Shown here one piece after another: positions 34,673-42,798 of a stretch of 64,000 bases of DNA. A model generated the notes under the pieces. The model worked only from the letters and a program-made list of their open reading frames with translations, was not told the origin of the DNA and searched no databases. Each line of letters opens with the position of its first letter. Positions within the stretch are counted from its first letter, which is position 1. The position numbers and the translations under genes were made by a program. Origin of the DNA: Geodermatophilus sabuli (GTDB lineage: Bacteria; Actinomycetota; Actinomycetes; Mycobacteriales; Geodermatophilaceae); assembly GCF_010686765.1 (NCBI RefSeq), contig NZ_JAAGWF010000019.1:62001-126000 (forward strand), given 5' to 3'.

Positions 34673-35578
34673 GTGAGCACCACCACCGCCCAGCGGCTCG
34701 ACGTGACCGGCATGGTCCACGTGGCCCGCGCGCGGGTCGTCGCCCGCATCCGAGAGGCGGAGGTCGTCGCCGCGGCGCTGTCCGCCGGCCGCAACGTGCT
34801 GCTGGAGGGCCCACCCGGCACGGGGAAGACGACGCTGCTGCGCTCCCTGGCCGACGGCGCCGGCGTCCCGCTGGTCCTCGTCGAGGGCAACGCCGAGCTC
34901 ACCCCCACCCGGCTGGTCGGCCACCACGACGCCTCGCGGGTGCTCACCGAGGACTACCGCCCGGAGAACTTCGTGCCCGGCCCGCTCACCCGGGCGATGA
35001 CCGACGGCGCGATCCTCTACGTCGAGGAGTTCAACCGGGTGCCGGAGGAGACGATGAACGTCCTCCTCGGCGTCCTGTCCGAGCGCGAGATGCACGTCCC
35101 CCGCTTCGGCCGGGTGACCGCCCGGCCCACGTTCCGGCTGGTGGCGGCCATGAACCCGTTCGACGCGGTCGGGACCGCCCGGGTCACCCCGGCGCTCTAC
35201 GACCGCTCCTGCCGGGTCGCCATGGGCTACCAGGACGAGCCGGCGGAGCTGGCCGTCGTCGCGGCGGCGACCGGCGGGCCCGAGGGACTGGTGGCGCAGG
35301 CGGTGCGCGCCGTGCGGATCACCCGCGACCACGCCGAGCTGCGGATCGGCTCCTCGGTGCGCGGTGCCATCGACAGCGTGCTGATCGCGCTGGAGCTGGC
35401 CACCGTGCGGGGGCAGGCGATCTCCCCCGCCCACCCCGTCGAGGACACCACCGGCCTGGACGCCGCCCTGGCCGCGCTGACCGGCAAGGTGACCCTCGCC
35501 GACGGCGCGGCCCGGCCGGTGGAGGACGTCGTCGGCGACATCTGGCGCCGGGCGGGTGAGGAGCTGGGAAAAGCCTGA
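34673..35578 (+). CDS. MoxR-family AAA+ ATPase
   Basis: 301 residues. Walker A is GPPGTGKT (46-53), Walker B is GAILYVEEFNRVPEE with the MoxR-typical N-R pair, and sensor 1 is LVAAMNPFDAVGTAR. MoxR ATPases act with von Willebrand A-domain proteins as chaperones that mature metalloenzymes or signalling complexes. Its own partner follows, overlapping by 4 bases as CTGA. It differs from the CoxD-type ATPase at 40.5-41.5 kb, so the window has two separate MoxR/VWA pairs. It lies downstream of the alcohol dehydrogenase but is separated from it by a hairpin repeat. Confidence 0.85.
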   Translation: MSTTTAQRLDVTGMVHVARARVVARIREAEVVAAALSAGRNVLLEGPPGTGKTTLLRSLADGAGVPLVLVEGNAELTPTRLVGHHDASRVLTEDYRPENFVPGPLTRAMTDGAILYVEEFNRVPEETMNVLLGVLSEREMHVPRFGRVTARPTFRLVAAMNPFDAVGTARVTPALYDRSCRVAMGYQDEPAELAVVAAATGGPEGLVAQAVRAVRITRDHAELRIGSSVRGAIDSVLIALELATVRGQAISPAHPVEDTTGLDAALAALTGKVTLADGAARPVEDVVGDIWRRAGEELGKA

Positions 35579-36639
35579 CGCCCGACGACCCGGGCGACCC
35601 CGCTGATCCCCCACCCCCCCCCCCGCCACCACCGCCACCCCCACCGGCCGGTGCCGGGGGCCTGCAGGACCCGCCCGGCCGCCGGCCGCCGCAGCCGGCG
35701 CCGGTCGAGGACGGCGACGACGTGGAGCAGGTGCTCAAGCAGCACGCCGCCCGCAAGGCCGGCCGGGACGAGCTCTCCCGGGCGCACCCGGACTTCCAGC
35801 AGGTCTCCCCACAGCTCGGGCAGCTCGACGAGGAGGCGATGACCGACCTGGCCGCCCGCGACCCGGAGGCCGCCGCCCGGCTGCTCACCGCCCTGGGGCG
35901 GGCCTTCGATCCGCAGCTGCGCGCCGCCGCCCGGGCCCTGGCCTGCCGGCTGCCGGTGGCCACCCCGCGCGCCGGCGTCCCTGACCGCCCCGGCACCCGG
36001 CGGGTGGTCACCCGGCGCGACGACACCGGCAGCGACCTCGACCTCGACGCCACGCTGGCGGCCCGCGGCGCCGAACCGCACTGGCGGGCCGAGCACCTGC
36101 ACACGCGGGGATGGCGGTCGACCGGGCGGGCCTGCGTGCTGCTGGTCGACGCCTCCGGGTCGGTGGCCGGCGACGAGCTGGCGGTCGCCGTCCTGACCGC
36201 CTCGGCGCTGGCCCAGCGGATGCGGCCGGGCGACGAGTTCGCCGTCGTCGCGTTCTGGTCGCAGGCGGTGGTGCTGCGGGCACTCTCGGCCGACCCGCGG
36301 GCCGACGTCGTCATCGACCGGCTGTTCGACCTGCAGGGCGGTGGCACCACGGACCTGGACCTCGCGCTGCGCACCGCGGCCACCCAGCTGGGGCGCTCGC
36401 GCGCGGCTGCCCGCGACGTGCTGCTGCTGTCGGACGGCATGCCCACCGACAGCCCCGACCCCCTGCCCGCCGCCGCCGCGCTGGCGCGGGCCGGCGCGCA
36501 CCTGCACGTGCTGTCGCTGTCGGCGGATCCGGAGTCGGTGGCCAACTGCGCCGCCCTGGCCGCCGCGGGTGACGGCCGGGTGGCGCCGCTGCTCAGGCCG
36601 ACGCAGGCCCCGGGGGCCGTGCGCGCGCTGCTGGGCTGA
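35575..36639 (+). CDS. VWA-domain partner of MoxR, proline-rich N-terminus, possible CTG start
   Basis: The VWA core has an intact MIDAS (LVDASGSVAGDE, then GGGTTDLDLAL, LLLSDGMPTDS), so it should bind a divalent metal and protein partners. The first conventional start is a GTG at 35722 (VEQVLKQHAARKAGRDE). The frame is open back to a CTG at 35575 that overlaps the moxR TGA as CTGA, giving 354 residues and a run of about a dozen prolines near position 12-25. The same junction type occurs at mftC/OYE1. The last 47 bases overlap the convergent MOSC gene. Confidence 0.75.
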   Translation: MTPDDPGDPADPPPPPPPPPPPPPAGAGGLQDPPGRRPPQPAPVEDGDDVEQVLKQHAARKAGRDELSRAHPDFQQVSPQLGQLDEEAMTDLAARDPEAAARLLTALGRAFDPQLRAAARALACRLPVATPRAGVPDRPGTRRVVTRRDDTGSDLDLDATLAARGAEPHWRAEHLHTRGWRSTGRACVLLVDASGSVAGDELAVAVLTASALAQRMRPGDEFAVVAFWSQAVVLRALSADPRADVVIDRLFDLQGGGTTDLDLALRTAATQLGRSRAAARDVLLLSDGMPTDSPDPLPAAAALARAGAHLHVLSLSADPESVANCAALAAAGDGRVAPLLRPTQAPGAVRALLG

Positions 36640-37153
36640 CGGCGTGACCGGCGCGGGTGGGGTCGAGGAGGACCGGTGAGGTGAGGACGGCGGGGCCGAG
36701 CCGCAGGACGCCGTCCGACAGGGCGGCGCACCGCACGCCGCCCCGGCCGCGCATCCCGCGGTGCGCGCCGGGCGCGAGGGCGACGTCCATCCACGCACAG
36801 GGGTTGGCCGGCCGGCCGCCTCCGAGCCGCACCACTCCCGCCCCGCAGTCCAGCGAGAACTCCAGCCCGCGCAGCGCCTCCACCTCCGCACCGCGGAGGA
36901 CGACGGTGCGCCGGGCCAGGAGCGGGTCGAACGGCGGCGTCCCCAGCTCGGCGGCCAGGGCGTCGAGTGCCTCGGCGGCGAGCACGGTGAGCTGGGCGTC
37001 GCGGTGCGCCGGGCGCCCGGCGTACCGGTCGCCGGCCACACCGTGGCCGGCCCGCACCTCGATCCACTCCCGCCGGTCGCCGTCCTGGGCGGGTACGGGC
37101 CCGGTGGGGCGGCCGTCGTACCGGTGCACAGGGGAGGCGAGCAGCCCGACCAC
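36593..37153 (-). CDS. MOSC-domain protein
   Basis: A 186-residue protein with MOSC-like pattern: VGLLASPVHRYDGRP at the start, WIEVRAGHGVAGDRYAGRPAHRDAQLTVL, and PANPCAWMDVALAPGAHRGMRGRGGVRC carrying the conserved cysteine. MOSC domains handle sulfur on molybdenum cofactor (Moco sulfurase C-terminus, YiiM, mARC). That fits the molybdenum theme of this window, but the substrate is unknown. It starts at a GTG at 37153. Its 3' end overlaps the convergent VWA gene by 47 bases, which is unusually long here. Confidence 0.7.
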   Translation of the reverse strand: MVGLLASPVHRYDGRPTGPVPAQDGDRREWIEVRAGHGVAGDRYAGRPAHRDAQLTVLAAEALDALAAELGTPPFDPLLARRTVVLRGAEVEALRGLEFSLDCGAGVVRLGGGRPANPCAWMDVALAPGAHRGMRGRGGVRCAALSDGVLRLGPAVLTSPVLLDPTRAGHAVSPAARARPPGPASA

Positions 37154-37172
37154 CTCGACCTCGTACCTGTGG

Positions 37173-37220
37173 AGGGCCCCGTCCTCCGCACCCCTCGCAC
37201 GCTCGGGGTGGGACGCGGGC
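37173..37220 (+). repeat. Hairpin repeat, copy C (distal arm degenerate)
   Basis: GGGCCCCGTCCTCC, then CACCCC-TCGCACGCT-CGGGGTG, then a decayed outer arm. It lies between the MOSC start and the ClpP-like stop, both on the minus strand, and is oriented opposite to them, unlike copies A, B and D which follow their gene's direction. Confidence 0.6.
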
Positions 37221-37226
37221 GGGCGC

Positions 37227-37889
37227 CTAGTCGTCGAGCAGCCCGTAGGCCCGGGCCTCCACCGTGTCGAGCAGCGTCCCGGCCCGCATGTCCGCGGCGA
37301 CGTCGTCCGCCGACCGCCCGCAGGCCTCGGCCAGCCGCTCCTGCAGGCGGGCCAGGCCGCGGGCGTGCTCGGCGGCCCGGGCGTCGGGCTCCTGGCCGGG
37401 CAGGAGCCGTGGAGCCCGCGGCTCGCACAGCCGGAAGGTCGCGTGCGCCCCTGCCTGCCGCCGGTCGGCGACCGCCAGGACGGCGATCGCCGGGCCGGTG
37501 AGCGCGCCCAGCGACGTGGCGTGCACCGGTGCGCCGACCAGGTCGAGGGCGTCGACCAGGGTCAGGGCGCCGTCGAGGTCCGCACCCGCGCCCGAGAGGC
37601 GGAGCCGGACCGGTTCGTCCCCGGTGGCGTCCAGCAACGCCAGCTCGGCCACGGCCCGGTTCACCGCGTCGGCGTCCAGGTCGCCGGAGAGCGTGACGAC
37701 CCGCTGGTCGAGCAGTCGCTCGGCGAGCCAGTCCCCACCCCCCACCACGAAGGACGCCGTCGCCGACGCGCTGCCGGGAGGGGCGGTCCGGGGCCCCGGC
37801 TGCCAGGGCGTGCGCGGCCACTCCGGCGTCCCCGGGGGGAACGGCGGATCGGGCACGGGCGGCGTGGGGGGCCAGGTGGCTCGGGTCAT
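37227..37889 (-). CDS. ClpP-like protein lacking the catalytic triad
   Basis: 220 residues in the ClpP/crotonase fold with a proline-rich 40-residue N-terminus (ATWPPTPPVPDPPFPPG). LLDQRVVTLSGDLDADAVNRAVAELALLDA and VDALDLVGAPVHATSLGALTGPAIAVLAVADRR align with ClpP. At the catalytic serine (GQAxS in ClpP) it has GALTG, the histidine of the HQP segment is replaced in TFRLCEP, and the aspartate before the terminal AYGLLD is not found. It should therefore be proteolytically inactive, acting as a scaffold or regulator. It overlaps its upstream HTH gene by ATGA, so the two are co-translated. Confidence 0.75.
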   Translation of the reverse strand: MTRATWPPTPPVPDPPFPPGTPEWPRTPWQPGPRTAPPGSASATASFVVGGGDWLAERLLDQRVVTLSGDLDADAVNRAVAELALLDATGDEPVRLRLSGAGADLDGALTLVDALDLVGAPVHATSLGALTGPAIAVLAVADRRQAGAHATFRLCEPRAPRLLPGQEPDARAAEHARGLARLQERLAEACGRSADDVAADMRAGTLLDTVEARAYGLLDD

Positions 37890-38155
37890 GACGGCTCCTC
37901 GGACGGTCGGACCTGCCAGTCGACGGTGCGGCCCAGGGCGGCCGCGTAGCGCTCCAGCGTGGACAGCCGGGCGTCGAGGTCGCCGCTCTCCAGCCGGGCG
38001 ACGGCGGACTGCGACGTCCCCATCCGCGCGGCGACCTCCGTCTGGCTCAGGTCGCTCTGCCGGCGCACCTGCACCAGCTCCTCGATCAGTCCGCGGCGCT
38101 GGTCGGCCAGGGCCTCGAGACCCGGGAACCGGCTGCGGCGCGGCGACGGCGGCAT
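37886..38155 (-). CDS. Cro/C1-type (XRE) HTH regulator
   Basis: 89 residues: RGLIEELVQVRRQSDLSQTEVAARMGTSQSAVARLESGDLDARLSTLERYAAALG is a textbook HTH_3 domain, followed by TVDWQVRPSEEPS. The recognition helix is SQSAVARLE. The ATG at 38155 is 11 bases from a near-perfect palindrome that is probably its own operator. It overlaps the ClpP-like gene by ATGA. Pairing of a small XRE protein with a protease-fold partner recalls toxin-antitoxin or ImmR-type switches, but the partner here has no active site. Confidence 0.85.
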   Translation of the reverse strand: MPPSPRRSRFPGLEALADQRRGLIEELVQVRRQSDLSQTEVAARMGTSQSAVARLESGDLDARLSTLERYAAALGRTVDWQVRPSEEPS

Positions 38156-38166
38156 ACCGGAAACGA

Positions 38167-38184
38167 TATCGCAGATCAGCGATA
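38167..38184. promoter_or_regulatory. Palindrome upstream of the XRE gene, probable autoregulatory operator
   Basis: TATCGC-AGATCA-GCGATA has perfect 6-base arms and a near-symmetric centre (16 of 18 positions symmetric). It overlaps a second short palindrome, CGATATCG at 38164-38171. It lies 12-29 bases before the start codon. Confidence 0.65.
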
Positions 38185-38241
38185 CCGGGGAGCCGAGCGC
38201 CCCTCTGCGAGCCCGCCGCCCGTGCCGGGGCAGGGGTCCTC

Positions 38242-39363
38242 TCAGCGGTCGGCGGTCTTGTGGATCGGCCCCTCGATGCCGGTCAGCCGCTCCCCGGAGC
38301 CGCCCCAGCGCCCGGCGATGATCTCCGCGGCGATCGACACCGCCGTCTCCTCCGGGGTGCGGGCGCCGAGGTCCAGCCCGATCGGTGAGGACAGCCGGGC
38401 CAGCTCCTCCTTGGCCAGGCCCGCCTCCTCCAGCCGGGCCAGCCGCTCCTCGTGCGTGCGCCGGGAGCCCATCGCTCCGACGTAGGCCACCGGGATGCGC
38501 AGCGCGACCTCCAGCAGCGGGACGTCGAACTTGGGGTCGTGGGTGAGGACGCACAGCACGGTGCGCTCGTCGATCCGGCCCGCGTCCACCTCGGCCTGCA
38601 GGTACCGGTGCGGCCACTCGACGACGACCTCGTGGGCGTCGGGGAACCGTTTCGGGGTGGCGAAGACCGGGCGGGCGTCGCAGACGGTGACCCGGTAACC
38701 GAGGAACGCCCCCACGCGGGCGACGGCGGCGGCGAAGTCGATGGCGCCGAAGACGACCATCCGCGCCGCCGGGGCGAAGGAGTTCACGAACAGGGACAGG
38801 TCGTCGCCGCGCCGCTCACCGTCGTGCCCGACGTGCAGCATCCCGGTGCGGCCGGCCGCCAGCATGCCGCGCGCGTCGGCGGCGACGGCGTCGTCCAGCC
38901 GCTGCAGGCCCAGCGTGCCGGAGCTGCGGTCGGGCCAGATGACCAGGCGTCGGCCCACCCGGTCGTCCGGGCCGGCGACGCAGGTGACGACGGCGACCGG
39001 CTCGTGCGCCGCGACCGACTCGGCGATCTCGCCGAGCTCGGGGAACGACTCGCGGGAGACCCGCTCGACGAACACGTCCAGGATGCCGCCGCAGGTCAGC
39101 CCGACGGCGAACGCGTCGTCGTCGCTGACCCCGTACCGCTCCAGGGTCGGGACGCCGCTCTCGACGACGTCCTTGGCCTCCTCGTACACCGCGCCCTCGA
39201 CGCATCCGCCGGAGACGCTGCCGACCGCGGTGCCGTCCGGGCCGACCAGCATGGACGCGCCGGCCGGGCGCGGCGCCGAGCGCCAGGTGGCGACCACCGT
39301 CCCCACGCCGACGGTCTCGCCCGCCTGCCACCAGCCGACCAGGTCCTCGAGCACGTCACGCAT
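38242..39363 (-). CDS. XdhC/CoxI-family molybdenum hydroxylase maturation protein
   Basis: 373 residues. The N-terminal XdhC_CoxI domain is VATWRSAPRPAGASMLVGPDGTAVGSVSGGCVEGAVYEEA, followed by GLTCGGILDVFVE. The C-terminal Rossmann domain is RMVVFGAIDFAAAVARVGAFLGYRVTVCDARPVFATPKRFPDAHEVVVEWPHRYL, ending YVGAMGSRRTHEERLARL. XdhC binds Moco and sulfurates or inserts it into xanthine-dehydrogenase-type enzymes. It follows coxD and coxE on the same strand after a 68-base gap with a hairpin (39386-39418), and probably serves the coxSLM enzyme of this window. Confidence 0.9.
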   Translation of the reverse strand: MRDVLEDLVGWWQAGETVGVGTVVATWRSAPRPAGASMLVGPDGTAVGSVSGGCVEGAVYEEAKDVVESGVPTLERYGVSDDDAFAVGLTCGGILDVFVERVSRESFPELGEIAESVAAHEPVAVVTCVAGPDDRVGRRLVIWPDRSSGTLGLQRLDDAVAADARGMLAAGRTGMLHVGHDGERRGDDLSLFVNSFAPAARMVVFGAIDFAAAVARVGAFLGYRVTVCDARPVFATPKRFPDAHEVVVEWPHRYLQAEVDAGRIDERTVLCVLTHDPKFDVPLLEVALRIPVAYVGAMGSRRTHEERLARLEEAGLAKEELARLSSPIGLDLGARTPEETAVSIAAEIIAGRWGGSGERLTGIEGPIHKTADR

Positions 39364-39385
39364 CGCCGCTCCTCCCCACACCGGA

Positions 39386-39418
39386 GTGGATCCGTCCGGG
39401 TGCTCCCGGCTGATCCAC
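39386..39418. terminator. Hairpin between coxE and xdhC
   Basis: GTGGATC (39386-39392) pairs with GATCCAC (39412-39418), and an inner CCGGG/CCCGG pair surrounds TGCT. It lies between the coxE stop side and the xdhC start, so it may be an attenuator rather than a full terminator. Confidence 0.4.
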
Positions 39419-39431
39419 CCCGCTCAACACC

Positions 39432-40574
39432 TCACGCACCGGAGATCACTCCCGCGAGTTCCTCGAACGCGGCCATGCTGTGCCCGGCGACGAAGGCGTC
39501 GACCGACGGCAGCGCGGCCTGCATGCCGCCGGTGAGCGGCTCGTAGCCCTCGCGGCCCTTGTGCGGGTTGACCCACACCACCGCGTGCGCCAGCCGGTGC
39601 AGGCGGGCCATCTGCTCGGCGAGCACCTCGGTGCCACCGCGCTCCCAGCCGTCGCTGCAGACCACGACCACCGCACCGCGCGCCATGCCCCGCTGGCCCC
39701 AGCGGTCCAGGAAGGCCTTGAGCACCTCGCCCAGCCGGGTGCCGCCCGACCAATCCGGGATCGCCCCGCCGCTGGCGGCCAGCGCCTTGTCCGGGTCGCG
39801 CAGCCGCAACTCGCGGGTGACCCGGGTCAGCCGCGTGCCGACGGTGAACACCTCGGTGGCGTACGGGTGGGCGCGCACCGCGGCGTGCGCGAAGCGCAGC
39901 AGCGCGTCGGAGTAGGGGCTCATCGAGCCCGAGACGTCGACCAGCAGCACCACCCGGCGCGGGCGGGGCCGGGCCCGGCGGTGCAGCAGCCGGGTGACCT
40001 CCCCGCCGTCGTGCAGGGCGTTGCGCACGGTGCGGGAGGCGTGCACGGCACCGTGCGCACTGGGCCTCCGGCGCCGGGACGGGCGCATGGGCGCGGTGGG
40101 CACCAGCAGCGCGAACAGCCGGCGCAGGTGGTCGCGCTCGGCCAGGGACATCTCGGCGACGTCGCGGTGGCGGAGCACCTCGTCGGCGCTGGCGATCCCG
40201 GCGACGTCGGGCGGCTGGTCGGCGTCCTCGGTCGTGCCCGCGCCGGCCTCCAGCGCAGCCGAGGTGGCCAGCTGCCGGTCGGGCTGCGCGGCCGGGCGCG
40301 CCGCCCGGGGGGCCTCGCCGCCGAAGTACGCGGCGAAGGCGGCGTCGTAGCGCTCCAGGTCGTCCGGTCCGGCGCAGAGGGTGAGCCGGCCGGCCCAGTA
40401 GACGGCGGTGGCGTCGAGGACGTCGAGCGCCCCGACGGCGGCCAGCATCGCCTCGACCCGGTCGGGCGAGGCGGTCACCCCGGCGTGCCGCAGGGTGCGC
40501 GCGAAGCCCAGCACCGTGTCGACGACGTCGCGCCGCACGGTGCTGACGTCAGTTGCCACCGAAGAGCGCCCCAC
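39432..40574 (-). CDS. coxE: CoxE-like VWA-domain protein
   Basis: About 380 residues. An N-terminal helical region (DTVLGFARTLRHAGVTASPDRVEAMLAAVG) is followed by a VWA domain with MIDAS LLVDVSGSMSPYSDALLRF, GGTRLGEVLKAFL and VVCSDGWERGG. This is the CoxE architecture; in Oligotropha, CoxD and CoxE build the CuSMo site of CO dehydrogenase. Here the large subunit is form II, so the pair presumably matures a sulfurated Mo site. GTG 40574 or GTG 40559 may be the start; either overlaps the coxD stop. Confidence 0.85.
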   Translation of the reverse strand: MGRSSVATDVSTVRRDVVDTVLGFARTLRHAGVTASPDRVEAMLAAVGALDVLDATAVYWAGRLTLCAGPDDLERYDAAFAAYFGGEAPRAARPAAQPDRQLATSAALEAGAGTTEDADQPPDVAGIASADEVLRHRDVAEMSLAERDHLRRLFALLVPTAPMRPSRRRRPSAHGAVHASRTVRNALHDGGEVTRLLHRRARPRPRRVVLLVDVSGSMSPYSDALLRFAHAAVRAHPYATEVFTVGTRLTRVTRELRLRDPDKALAASGGAIPDWSGGTRLGEVLKAFLDRWGQRGMARGAVVVVCSDGWERGGTEVLAEQMARLHRLAHAVVWVNPHKGREGYEPLTGGMQAALPSVDAFVAGHSMAAFEELAGVISGA

Positions 40575-41478
40575 GGGCCAGCGCGTGCACGCGGTCGGTG
40601 TCCTCGCGGTACTTGAGGACCGCCCCGAGCGTCCGGGCCGCCACGTCGGGGTCGAGGTCGCGGGCGCCGAGGGTGTGCAGGGCGGTCGCCCAGTCCATCG
40701 CCTCGGCCACTCCGGGGGGCTTGAGCAGGTCGAGCGTGCGCAGCTTCGCCGTCGCCCGGGCCACCTCGCGCGCCAGCTGCTCGGTCACCTCGGGCAGCCG
40801 CCGGCGCAGGATGGCCACCTCGCGGTCGAAGTCCGGGTGCTCCAGCCAGTGGTACAGGCAGCGCCGCTTGAGGGCGTCGTGCACCTCGCGGGTGCGGTTG
40901 GAGGTGAGGATGACCAGCGGCGGCGTGACGGCGCGGATGGTGCCGAGCTCGGGGATCGAGATGGTGAAGTCGCTGAGCACCTCGAGCAGGAACGCCTCGA
41001 ACTCGTCGTCGGCCCGGTCGACCTCGTCGACCAGCAGCACGCTCGGGGAGTCCTCGAGGGCCTGCAGGAGGGGGCGGGCCAGCAGGAACCGGCGGTCGTA
41101 GAGGGAGGCCTCGAGGGTCTCCGTGTCGGCGGTGGCGTGCGCGGCCTCGGCGGCCCGCAGGTGCAGCAGCTGACGGCCGAAGTCCCAGTCGTAGAGCGCC
41201 TGGCTGGCCTCCAGGCCCTCGTAGCACTGCAGCCGGTACAACGGCCGCCCGGTGACCTCGGCCAGCGCCTGCGCGAGCGCGGTCTTGCCGACGCCGGCCT
41301 CGCCTTCCAGGAACAGCGGGCGGTGCATCGCCAGGGCGAGGTAGGCGGCGGTGGCCAGGCCCTCGTCCGGGAGGTAGCCGGTCCCCTGCAGAGCGGCCGC
41401 CAGCTCGTCGGGGCCGGCGAACCCGCCGTCCGGGGTGGCAACCGCCTGCACCGTCGTCTCGCTCACGTCGCCGAGCAT
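40549..41478 (-). CDS. coxD: CoxD-like MoxR AAA+ ATPase
   Basis: 309 residues: Walker A GEAGVGKT (59-66), the CoxD-specific LQCYEGLEASQALYDWDFGRQLLHLRAAE, Walker B VLLVDEVDRADDEFEAFLLE, sensor VILTSNRTREVHDALKRRCLYHWLEHP. It is the ATPase that, with CoxE, remodels the Mo-hydroxylase during cofactor maturation. It is the first gene of coxD-coxE-xdhC on the minus strand, and coxE overlaps its end. It lies about 27 kb from coxSLM, which is unusual since they are normally clustered. Confidence 0.9.
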   Translation of the reverse strand: MLGDVSETTVQAVATPDGGFAGPDELAAALQGTGYLPDEGLATAAYLALAMHRPLFLEGEAGVGKTALAQALAEVTGRPLYRLQCYEGLEASQALYDWDFGRQLLHLRAAEAAHATADTETLEASLYDRRFLLARPLLQALEDSPSVLLVDEVDRADDEFEAFLLEVLSDFTISIPELGTIRAVTPPLVILTSNRTREVHDALKRRCLYHWLEHPDFDREVAILRRRLPEVTEQLAREVARATAKLRTLDLLKPPGVAEAMDWATALHTLGARDLDPDVAARTLGAVLKYREDTDRVHALARGALFGGN

Positions 41479-41593
41479 CCCACCAGCGCGCCGGCGCCCG
41501 CCGGGCGGAGCAGGCCCGGACGGCAGATGGCCGGCCGGGAGGAACTCCTCGGCCGGCCACCGCCGTCTGTGCCCGCCCCGTCGGGGCGGGGGA

Positions 41594-42499
41594 TCACACG
41601 CGCCGGTCGGTGCCCCGGCCGGTGGTGCCCTGGTCGCCGTCGACCTCGATCTGCTCCTTGCGGACCTCGTCGGTGACCGTCTGCTGCTCGGTCACGGTCT
41701 GCGTGTCCAGGCGGACGCGCTCGACCGGGACGGCTTCCTTCTCCACGACCGGGCGCTCGGCGTGGAGGGTCACCTCGTGCTCCTCCTCGGAGATCGCGGG
41801 ACCGTCGAGGGCGTTGCCGATGTTGGCGTCGGTGATCGGCTCGCGCTCGACCCGGACCTCCTCGCGGGAGACCGGCACGGTCTCGCTCACGTTCTCGGTG
41901 ACGACGTACTTGCGCAGCCGCGCGCGGCCGACCTCCTCGGAGCGGGTCCCGACGGTGAGCCGCTCCTCCGAGCGGGTCATCGCGTTGTCCGTCGTGGGGC
42001 CCGAGGTGTCCCGGCCCACGGTGCCGGGGGCGTCGACGTCGTGCCGGCCGGCGGTCCCGGTGGTCATGCCGGTGGTCGCCATCCCGGTGGTGGACTCGGT
42101 GCCGCTCGCCAGCCCGGTGGTGGACTCGGTGCCGGTGCGTCCGGTCGTGGTGTCGGTCTGGCCCGAGCCGACCTGCATGTCGTAGTACCGGTAGAGCTCC
42201 TGCTCCTCCTGCGGCGACAGGTGCCCGTCGGTGTCGACCTTGGGAGCGTCCTTCACCGCCGCCTTGCTGACGGGTACGCGCAGGCCGTCGTCGGTGAGGT
42301 CGGCGTCGCGGATCGGGACGAAGGACTCCTTGGTGCCGAACAGGCCCGTGCGCACGGTCACCCACTCCGGCTGGCCGGTCTCGTCGTCCAGGTAGACCTC
42401 CGAGGCGGAGCCGATCTTCTCGCCGCTCTGGTCGTACACGTCCTTGCCGATCACACGGCTGATGGTGTCGGTGCCGATCATCGTCGTTGTCGCTCCCAT
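41594..42499 (-). CDS. PRC-barrel and DUF2382 stress protein
   Basis: 301 residues. A PRC barrel (IGKDVYDQSGEKIGSASEVYLDDETGQPEWVTVRTGLFGTKESFVPI) is followed by a linker with near-repeats of TESTTG and then a DUF2382 domain (MTRSEERLTVGTRSEEVGRARLRKYVVTENVSETVPVSREEVRVEREP ... VVEKEAVPVERVRL). Such proteins are common in desiccation- and radiation-tolerant actinobacteria and Deinococcus, with unknown biochemical role. The ATG at 42499 is the natural start; the frame remains open upstream. Divergent from DUF3097 across 299 bases. Confidence 0.85.
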   Translation of the reverse strand: MGATTTMIGTDTISRVIGKDVYDQSGEKIGSASEVYLDDETGQPEWVTVRTGLFGTKESFVPIRDADLTDDGLRVPVSKAAVKDAPKVDTDGHLSPQEEQELYRYYDMQVGSGQTDTTTGRTGTESTTGLASGTESTTGMATTGMTTGTAGRHDVDAPGTVGRDTSGPTTDNAMTRSEERLTVGTRSEEVGRARLRKYVVTENVSETVPVSREEVRVEREPITDANIGNALDGPAISEEEHEVTLHAERPVVEKEAVPVERVRLDTQTVTEQQTVTDEVRKEQIEVDGDQGTTGRGTDRRV

Positions 42500-42660
42500 C
42501 TGAGCACTGGTGGAACGGTCAGGTCCGTGGGTGACCGCTCTCCGACGGTGAAAACGGATCATCGCGATCCGACACGCCCGAACGACCGCCCGCCGGCTGG
42601 CGGGATCGGCCGTCGGCGCCGGTTCCGCAACCCATCGGGGCTGGTCAGGGGCGAGTCCGG

Positions 42661-42684
42661 GGCGTACGACCTTGGTCGTATGCC
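42661..42684. promoter_or_regulatory. Palindrome in the PRC/DUF3097 divergent region
   Basis: GGCGTACGAC-CTTG-GTCGTATGCC, 10-base arms with one mismatch, in a 299-base gap without genes. It is 162 bases from the stress gene start and 115 bases from DUF3097. It could be an operator; the reader is unknown. Confidence 0.45.
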
Positions 42685-42798
42685 GCCTCGGCGGCCGGTG
42701 ACTCTGCGTCAGCCTGTTGCGTCCGGGCGTGTCGCCCGGCGCCGGGCACCGGCGCGTCGTCGCACCGACGGGCGGGCGTCCCGCCCATCCTGGAGGAC

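Noticed and set aside
35611..35650. C-rich tract after moxR as a separate regulatory element
   Set aside because: It is read in frame as a proline run at the start of the VWA protein if translation begins at the overlapping CTG.
42040..42150. Repeated units in the PRC/DUF2382 gene as a possible CRISPR or tandem repeat array
   Set aside because: The repeats encode a TESTTG-type low-complexity linker in frame and have no spacer structure.
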